Below are positions 6,733 through 12,166 of a stretch of DNA of 12,166 nucleotides, piece by piece. Below the pieces are notes generated by a model that saw nothing but the letters and a program-made list of their open reading frames with translations, searched no databases and was not told the origin of the DNA. Numbering within the stretch: position 1 is the stretch's first letter; each line of letters begins with the position of its first letter. Source of the stretch: an uncultured Lachnospiraceae bacterium (GTDB taxonomy: Bacteria; Bacillota; Clostridia; Lachnospirales; Lachnospiraceae); the NCBI GenBank assembly GCA_947175845.1, contig CAMWOK010000063.1:1-12166 (forward strand), read 5' to 3'. A program made the translations under genes and the position numbers.

Positions 6733-9303
6733 ATGAAGTATGTAATCTTGGGCGGTGTGGCAGCCGGGACCAAAGCTGCTGCGAAGCTGAAACGTCTCGA
6801 CAGGCAGGCTGAGGTCGAAATTTTTACAAAGAGTACGGATATCTCCTACGCGGGCTGCGGACTGCCGTACTATATCGGCGGCGACATTGCCACGCGGGAG
6901 GAGCTGATTGTGAACTCGCCGGAGAAGTACGCCGGGCTCACCGGAGCGAAGGTGCAGACCGGCTGTGAGGCAGTCGGCGTTGACAGCGGCAAAAAGCAGG
7001 TGTCCATCCGCCGCGCGGACGGAAGCGTTTTTTCTGAGGCTTACGACAAGCTGATTATTGCGACGGGCGCAGCGCCCTTCGTGCCGCCGGTGGAGGGAAC
7101 GGGACTCGCCGGGGCATTCTGCGTGCGCACGCCGGACGACGCGGTTGCTATCCGCGCGTATGCGGAGGCGAACAACTGCCGCCGTGCGGTGGTCTGCGGT
7201 GCGGGCTTTATCGGGCTAGAGGTTGCAGAGAACCTCGCGGCCATGCACATGGAAGTCACCGTGATCGACGCGGCGTCACAGATTATGCCAAACGCGTTTG
7301 ACGCGGATATGGCAGGGTACGCAAAGCGCCAGCTCAAGGCGGGCGGAATGCGTGTGCTCACGTCGGTGAGCCTCAAAGGAATCAACGGCGGCGCCCATGT
7401 CGAGAGCGTTGAGACCGACAACGGCACGCTCCCGGCGGATATTGTGATTCTCGCGATTGGCGTGCGCCCGGCGACGGCATTTTTGAACGACTCAGGAATT
7501 GAACTGTTCAAGGGCACGGTGGTTGTGGATGAGAATATGCAGACCAACATTCCGGATATCTATGCGGTTGGCGACTGTGCCATGGTCAGAAATGCAGTGA
7601 CCGGCAAACCGCAGTGGTCCGCGATGGGCTCCACGGCAAATCTCGCGGCCCGCTCCATGGCAAAGAGGCTGTACGAGCAGGGAAGCGGGTACGGCGGATG
7701 CCTCGGCACGGGTGTTGTGCGTCTCCTCCCCACGTTAAACGGCGGCAGGACGGGTCTCACCCAGGAGCAGGCGGAGGCGGCAGGTATCGAGGCGACGTCC
7801 GCAACGTGCGTTCTCGACGACAAGGCGCACTACTATCCGGGCGCGTCCTCCTTTATCGTCAAGCTGACTGCCGAGACGAAGAGCCGCAGAATCTTAGGCA
7901 TCCAGGTATTCGGCGCAGGCGCGGTCGACAAGATGGTCGACATCGCAGTGACCGGCATCTATCAGGGGATGAAGCTGGATGACTTTGACACGATGGATTT
8001 TGCCTACGCTCCGCCGTTCTCCACGGCAATCCATCCGTTTGTGACAGCGTGCTACATATTGGAAAACAAGATAGACGGCGTGCTCGACAGCATGAGTCCG
8101 TCAGAGTACGCTTCCGGCGCTGCCAGGGACTACACTGTGCTGGATGTGCAGCCTGCGCCCGCCATTCCAAACGCGCGCTGGGTAAACCTCTCGCAGGTGA
8201 CAGAGCCGCTCGAGGGGCTTGACAAGGATGCGAAGCTGCTGCTTGTGTGCGCGAAGGGCAAGCGAGGATATTTCCTGCAAAACCGCCTCAAGGCGCTCGG
8301 ATACACCAACACGCGCGTGCTCGAGGGCGGCGTCACATTCAACGAAGTGCGCGTGCCGCGCAACGGAAAGAAGCTCTCCCCCGAGGATATCAAGCGCGTG
8401 AAAGGTCTTGGATGCCTGCAGGATAAGCGCTATGACGACGTGTTCAATGTGCGCGTGATCACGAGAAACGGCAAGATTACGGCGGAGGAACAGAAGAAAA
8501 TAGCGGAGGCTGCAGAGCGGTTCGGCTCGGGCGAGGTGACTATGACCACGCGCCTCACACTGGAAATCCAGGGTGTTCAGTATGACCGCATCGACGATCT
8601 GCGGGAATTTTTGTCGGAGGCCGGGCTTGAGACTGGCGGAACCGGGTCGAAAGTGCGCCCTGTGGTATCCTGCAAGGGAACGACATGCCAGTACGGTCTG
8701 ATCGACACCTTCGGGCTATCACAGAAGCTGCATGAGCTGTACTATAAAGGATTCAACAGCGTGGCGCTGCCGCACAAGTTCAAGATCGCAGTCGGCGGCT
8801 GCCCGAACAACTGTGTGAAACCGGATCTGAACGATCTCGGGATCATCGGACAGCGCGTGCCGGAGATCGACCTGTCGAAGTGCCATGGCTGCAAGGTGTG
8901 CCAGGTTGAGAACGGCTGCCCGATCCATGTGGCGCAGATGGAGGATGGGAAGATCTGCATTGACTCCAAGGCGTGCAACCACTGCGGCAGATGTATCGGA
9001 AAATGTCCGTTCGGCGCGGTGAACGAGTCCGCTGTGGGCTACCGCATTTATGTCGGCGGTCGCTGGGGAAAGAAAGTGGCGCAGGGGCATATGCTGGATA
9101 AACTGTTCACCACGGAGGAGGAAGTGATCGACATGGCGGAGCGCGCGATTCTGTTTTTCCGCGACGAGGGAATCTCCGGGGAGCGCTTTGCAGACACGAT
9201 CGACCGCCTCGGCTTCGACTATGTGCAGGATAAGCTGTTAAACAGCAGGATTGACCGCGAGCAGGTTCTGAAAAAGACTGTCGTAGGCGGCGCAACCTGT
9301 TAG
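6733..9303 (+). CDS. Fusion sulfur oxidoreductase: CoA-disulfide/persulfide reductase + rhodanese + siroheme sulfite/nitrite reductase + 2x[4Fe-4S]
   Basis: This 856-residue cytoplasmic protein joins four modules. Residues 1-450 are a CoA-disulfide reductase-like flavoprotein: FAD site GGVAAG (7-12), redox Cys42 in SYAGCGLPYYIGG, NAD(P)-binding VCGAGFIGLEVAE (154-166), DIYAVGDCA (275-283), and C-terminal FAYAPPFSTAIHP (423-435). Residues 465-540 are a short rhodanese domain keeping Cys506 in the CAKGKRG loop but with DVQ where DVR is usual. Residues 565-700 are a nitrite/sulfite reductase domain with Cys647, Cys652, Cys690 and Cys694 for a siroheme-linked 4Fe-4S cluster. Residues 717-758 are a two-cluster ferredoxin (Cys717/720/723/729 and Cys748/751/754/758). 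The C-terminal tail (GYRIYVGGRWG, GERFADTIDRLGF) is typical of the siroheme family. Electrons probably run NAD(P)H to FAD to Fe-S to siroheme, with persulfide handled by Cys42 and Cys506. The substrate (polysulfide, persulfide, sulfite or nitrite) is not decidable. GGAGG 7 nt upstream fixes the start. Confidence 0.93.
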   Translation: MKYVILGGVAAGTKAAAKLKRLDRQAEVEIFTKSTDISYAGCGLPYYIGGDIATREELIVNSPEKYAGLTGAKVQTGCEAVGVDSGKKQVSIRRADGSVFSEAYDKLIIATGAAPFVPPVEGTGLAGAFCVRTPDDAVAIRAYAEANNCRRAVVCGAGFIGLEVAENLAAMHMEVTVIDAASQIMPNAFDADMAGYAKRQLKAGGMRVLTSVSLKGINGGAHVESVETDNGTLPADIVILAIGVRPATAFLNDSGIELFKGTVVVDENMQTNIPDIYAVGDCAMVRNAVTGKPQWSAMGSTANLAARSMAKRLYEQGSGYGGCLGTGVVRLLPTLNGGRTGLTQEQAEAAGIEATSATCVLDDKAHYYPGASSFIVKLTAETKSRRILGIQVFGAGAVDKMVDIAVTGIYQGMKLDDFDTMDFAYAPPFSTAIHPFVTACYILENKIDGVLDSMSPSEYASGAARDYTVLDVQPAPAIPNARWVNLSQVTEPLEGLDKDAKLLLVCAKGKRGYFLQNRLKALGYTNTRVLEGGVTFNEVRVPRNGKKLSPEDIKRVKGLGCLQDKRYDDVFNVRVITRNGKITAEEQKKIAEAAERFGSGEVTMTTRLTLEIQGVQYDRIDDLREFLSEAGLETGGTGSKVRPVVSCKGTTCQYGLIDTFGLSQKLHELYYKGFNSVALPHKFKIAVGGCPNNCVKPDLNDLGIIGQRVPEIDLSKCHGCKVCQVENGCPIHVAQMEDGKICIDSKACNHCGRCIGKCPFGAVNESAVGYRIYVGGRWGKKVAQGHMLDKLFTTEEEVIDMAERAILFFRDEGISGERFADTIDRLGFDYVQDKLLNSRIDREQVLKKTVVGGATC

Positions 9304-9363
9304 AAAATAAAACCAAAAGGAAATGGCATCCGTTTTGATGCAGAAATTAGGAGGAACAAGACA

Positions 9364-10605
9364 ATGAACAAAAAACGCAACATTGTGGTAGGACAGTCAG
9401 GAGGCCCCACATCGGTGATTAACTCCAGCCTCGCAGGCGTGTACAAGACCGCGAAAGAGAGAGGATTCCACAAAGTGTACGGAATGCTGCACGGGATTCA
9501 GGGATTTCTGGAGGAGGAGTATGTGGACCTGTCCACACAGATTCATTCGGATATGGATATCGAACTCCTGAAGAGAACGCCCTCTGCGTTTCTGGGCTCC
9601 TGCCGCTTTAAGCTGCCGGAGATTCACGAGAATCCGGATATCTACGACAAGATTTTCCATATTCTTGAGAAGCTGGATATTGAGACATTTATTTATATCG
9701 GCGGCAATGACTCCATGGACACAATCAAAAAGCTGTCCGACTACGCGATACTCAAGGGCCACTCACAGAAGTTCCTCGGAGTGCCAAAGACCATCGACAA
9801 CGACCTTGCGCTCACCGATCACACCCCGGGATTTGGAAGCGCGGCGAAGTACATTGCGGCTTCCACAAAGGAGGTTATCCGCGATGCACTCGGTCTGACA
9901 TACCACAAAGAAATGATAACTGTCATTGAGGTGATGGGCCGCAATGCCGGGTGGCTGACGGGTGCGACAGCGCTCGCAAAGACTGAGGAGTGCGACGGGC
10001 CTGACCTGATTTATCTGCCCGAGGTTCCGTTTGAGATTGACAAGTTCCTCAAAAAGGTGCAGGAGCTGCTCAAGAAGAAGGAATCCATCGTCGTAGCGGT
10101 TTCCGAGGGCATCAAGCTCCCGGACGGCAGATATGTCTGCGAACTGTCCGGCGGGGGTGACTACGTGGATGCGTTCGGGCACAAGCAGCTTCAGGGAACA
10201 GCCGCTTATCTGGCCGGCTATCTGGGGGCGGAGATCGGCTGCAAGACAAGAAGTATCGAGTTCTCGACCCTGCAAAGAAGCGCATCCCACATGGCATCGC
10301 GCGTGGACGTGAACGAGGCGTTTATGGTGGGCGGCGCCGCGGTGAAGGCAGCTGACGAGGGAGATACCGGCAAGATGGTTGTCATTGACCGCGTGTCGGA
10401 TGATCCGTACATGAGTGCGGCGGGCATCTATGATGTACACCGCATCGCAAACAATGAGAAGGTTGTTCCGAGAAACTGGGTAAATAAGGAAGGCAATTAT
10501 GTGACAGACGAGTTTATCAACTACATAGAACCGTTGATTCAGGGCGATTATCAGCCATTTATGGTCAACGGTCTTCCGCAGCATCTGGTTCTCAAGAAGA
10601 AATAA
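9364..10605 (+). CDS. pfp: Pyrophosphate-dependent 6-phosphofructokinase
   Basis: This catalyses the reversible phosphorylation of fructose 6-phosphate to fructose 1,6-bisphosphate using PPi (EC 2.7.1.90), in glycolysis or gluconeogenesis. Its 413 residues are within the usual range for short bacterial PPi enzymes. Landmarks are VGQSGGPTSVIN (9-20), GGNDS (113-117), PKTIDND (141-147) with catalytic Asp145, and EVMGRNAGW (189-197) for the sugar phosphate. Asp116 replaces the glycine found in ATP enzymes (GGDGS), and Lys142 replaces the glycine of PGTIDND; both changes mark PPi use. Asn115 in place of Asp in GGDDS is a small departure. AGGAGG 9 nt upstream supports ATG 9364. It lies 60 nt after the sulfur reductase with no terminator or clear promoter between them, so partial co-transcription is likely; a terminator follows. 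Confidence 0.93.
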   Translation: MNKKRNIVVGQSGGPTSVINSSLAGVYKTAKERGFHKVYGMLHGIQGFLEEEYVDLSTQIHSDMDIELLKRTPSAFLGSCRFKLPEIHENPDIYDKIFHILEKLDIETFIYIGGNDSMDTIKKLSDYAILKGHSQKFLGVPKTIDNDLALTDHTPGFGSAAKYIAASTKEVIRDALGLTYHKEMITVIEVMGRNAGWLTGATALAKTEECDGPDLIYLPEVPFEIDKFLKKVQELLKKKESIVVAVSEGIKLPDGRYVCELSGGGDYVDAFGHKQLQGTAAYLAGYLGAEIGCKTRSIEFSTLQRSASHMASRVDVNEAFMVGGAAVKAADEGDTGKMVVIDRVSDDPYMSAAGIYDVHRIANNEKVVPRNWVNKEGNYVTDEFINYIEPLIQGDYQPFMVNGLPQHLVLKKK

Positions 10606-10615
10606 AACTGGGCTG

Positions 10616-10653
10616 GGCGTATGAGGCATAACTGTTTCATACGCCTTTGCTTT
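10616..10653 (+). terminator. Intrinsic terminator after the phosphofructokinase gene
   Basis: GGCGTATGA (10616-10624) pairs perfectly with TCATACGCC (10637-10645), a 9-bp stem with a 12-nt loop followed by the T-rich tail TTTGCTTT. It lies 10 nt after the stop codon. Confidence 0.85.
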
Positions 10654-10663
10654 CCATAGTGCA

Positions 10664-10693
10664 TTGACGCATGTATACAGCAGGTAGTATAAT
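10664..10693 (+). promoter_or_regulatory. Promoter of the Cache-domain sensor gene
   Basis: A -35 box TTGACG (10664-10669) and a perfect -10 box TATAAT (10688-10693) are separated by 18 bp, just after the preceding terminator. Transcription should start near 10700, giving a leader of about 50 nt. The sensor is therefore its own transcription unit. Confidence 0.8.
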
Positions 10694-10752
10694 ATTACTG
10701 AAAAGATGCAAAAACGATTGGGAACGGACAGACGCAAGATGGGAGAAAGTTT

Positions 10753-12166
10753 ATGAAAAGAAAGAAAGCGTTGCAGGATATTATAATTGTGGTGTTGCTG
10801 TTGGTGGCTGTGGTCATCTTGTTTTGCTGGTACACAGCGCAGAACAGCGTTCGCACGGAGCAGCGGAACAGGAGCTATGCGGCGGATTCCGCGCGCCAGA
10901 CCATGACGCGCATCAACGAGGAGATGAACAATGCGCTGGCGCTGATTACTACCTACGCGCACTTTGTCGGCGAGGGTCTGGATGAACCCGTTATTGACGA
11001 GAAGCTTTTGAAGGAGATCGAACATAACGCGCTGTTTGACGCAGTGCTTTTTACAGATCCGTCCGGTGTCAACCACACTTCTGACGGGCGCACTTCAGAT
11101 GCGTCTGACCGGGACTATTATCAGAAAGGAATGCGGGGAGAGAGCGGCATTGCCGTCATACTGGACTCTTATTTTTTTAATGAGACAATGGTGAGCTTCT
11201 ATGCGCCGGTGCGGTATCAGGGCGAGATTATCGGCGTGCTGCGGGGATCGTATCTGGCGGAGGAATACCTCAAGGATATGCTGACCACCACCTACTTCGG
11301 TGAGGCGGCGGACGTGTATCTGTGCATGTCAAACGGCAGGGCGATCGCAAGCTCCAACGGCAACGTTTATGAGGAGGACCTGATCGACATGCTGGTGAAG
11401 GATAAGGTTATCGACAGCCAGGCGGCCAGGGAAGCAAAGGGAATCTTTGCGCACGGCGGAGAGGGTTCCTTTATCTGTGAGCAGGGTTACAAGACGGACA
11501 ACATCTGTGCGACGCATCTGTCCAATCACGATTTTGTGCTGGTGCAGACCTTTCCAAAGAGTGTGACACAGCGCATGATCATGGATGAAAATATTGTGGG
11601 CATTCAGCTGGAAATCATGCTGATTGTGCTGTTTGCATTCTACATCGTCACGCTGATTATCCGTGCGGGGCGCGAGAAGAAGCGGCTCGAGAATGAAAAC
11701 AGGGAGATGGGATACATCATCAAGGGGATCACGACCCTGTTTGAGCGGTTTGCCATGGTTGACTTTGAGACGGGCACTTACCAGTATCTGGCGGGTACGC
11801 GCGCTGAGGACAGCATGATCAACACGTTCGGCCAGTATGAGAATCTGGCAGAGCATTTGTGTTCCATCATCATTGACGAGGAGGACCGCGGGGCGTTTGC
11901 CAAAGCGATCGACAAGGACGCACTGGTCCAGGCGCTCACGGAACAGAGCGATGTGCGCTTAGAGCGCCATGTGCTCCGTGACGGCTCTCCGGAGTGGGAG
12001 CACATGAATATTATCTGTCTGGAGAGAAAGAACGGCGTGGCGGTCAAGGCGCTGATTATCCGCCAGAACATCACGGAGGTGAAGGAGAGGGAGCTTCACA
12101 TCCAGGAGCAGATGTTCCTGGCAAGCCGCAAGGAGCGGCAGTACCAGATTGCGATCATGTCCAACT
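10753..12166 (+). CDS. Membrane-bound dCache sensor, 3' partial (signalling output off the window)
   Basis: The frame is open from ATG 10753 to the last base (471 codons). GGAG 7 nt upstream supports the start. Residues 1-9 are basic (MKRKKALQD), 10-27 form a membrane helix, and about 28-280 form an extracytoplasmic double-Cache domain. Its marks are DPSGVNHTSDG (102-112), DRDYYQKG (119-126) and YAPVRYQGEIIGVLRG (150-165). A second helix (about 284-303) leads to a charged, coiled-coil-prone linker (306-320). A PAS-like region (about 330-440) follows, then another helix (442-462) that appears to lead into a further PAS-type domain. Such proteins bind small molecules outside and signal inside, as diguanylate cyclases or phosphodiesterases, histidine kinases or chemoreceptors. 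The output domain lies past position 12166. I lean towards a cyclic-di-GMP enzyme by overall plan, but this is only a guess. Confidence 0.85.
   Translation, partial: MKRKKALQDIIIVVLLLVAVVILFCWYTAQNSVRTEQRNRSYAADSARQTMTRINEEMNNALALITTYAHFVGEGLDEPVIDEKLLKEIEHNALFDAVLFTDPSGVNHTSDGRTSDASDRDYYQKGMRGESGIAVILDSYFFNETMVSFYAPVRYQGEIIGVLRGSYLAEEYLKDMLTTTYFGEAADVYLCMSNGRAIASSNGNVYEEDLIDMLVKDKVIDSQAAREAKGIFAHGGEGSFICEQGYKTDNICATHLSNHDFVLVQTFPKSVTQRMIMDENIVGIQLEIMLIVLFAFYIVTLIIRAGREKKRLENENREMGYIIKGITTLFERFAMVDFETGTYQYLAGTRAEDSMINTFGQYENLAEHLCSIIIDEEDRGAFAKAIDKDALVQALTEQSDVRLERHVLRDGSPEWEHMNIICLERKNGVAVKALIIRQNITEVKERELHIQEQMFLASRKERQYQIAIMSN

Noticed and set aside
10671..10985. A 104-codon frame beginning inside the sensor promoter
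   Set aside because: It contains the -10 box and then overlaps the real sensor frame; its sequence has no family features.
9763..11076. A 437-codon open frame on the minus strand
   Set aside because: It runs antisense through phosphofructokinase, a terminator, a promoter and the sensor start, and shows no protein-family features.

Overview
The window (about 55% GC, genes packed on the + strand) looks like the chromosome of an anaerobic Gram-positive Clostridia member, most likely Lachnospiraceae-like. Supporting signs are strong GGAGG-type ribosome sites, an iscR-nifS-nifU trio in which both enzymes have the clostridial form, a pyrophosphate-dependent phosphofructokinase, and a two-membrane-segment Cache sensor. 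The genus cannot be fixed from sequence alone. There is no rRNA, tRNA, CRISPR array, insertion sequence or phage gene.

Layout. (1) Positions 1-4072: a membrane-anchored protein with a Pro/Gln-rich tail, cut at its 5' end by the window, followed by an overlapping ABC-2-type permease-like protein. They look like the end of an operon whose ATPase, if any, lies upstream. The permease is an internal duplication whose second half is cut short by a TAG; the same frame then continues for 35 codons with a hydrophobic segment and a basic tail. (2) Positions 4190-6446: a well-formed promoter with an inverted repeat over its -35 box drives iscR, nifS and nifU (Fe-S regulator, sulfur donor, scaffold), closed by a strong intrinsic terminator. 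(3) Positions 6560-10653: a second promoter and a roughly 135-nt leader with potential secondary structure precede an 856-residue fusion enzyme (CoA-disulfide/persulfide reductase + rhodanese + siroheme sulfite/nitrite reductase + two 4Fe-4S clusters). Only 60 nt later comes PPi-phosphofructokinase, and then a terminator. (4) Positions 10664-12166: a consensus promoter and the first 471 codons of a dCache membrane sensor that runs off the window.

How it fits together. NifS releases sulfur from cysteine, NifU assembles clusters, and IscR senses cluster supply and probably represses its own operon. The next transcription unit encodes an enzyme that by its domains should need FAD, NAD(P)H, siroheme and three 4Fe-4S clusters, so it would be a heavy client of that machinery. 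The most noteworthy item is this one-chain sulfur reductase. Its component families are known, but which sulfur or nitrogen species this architecture reduces cannot be told from sequence.
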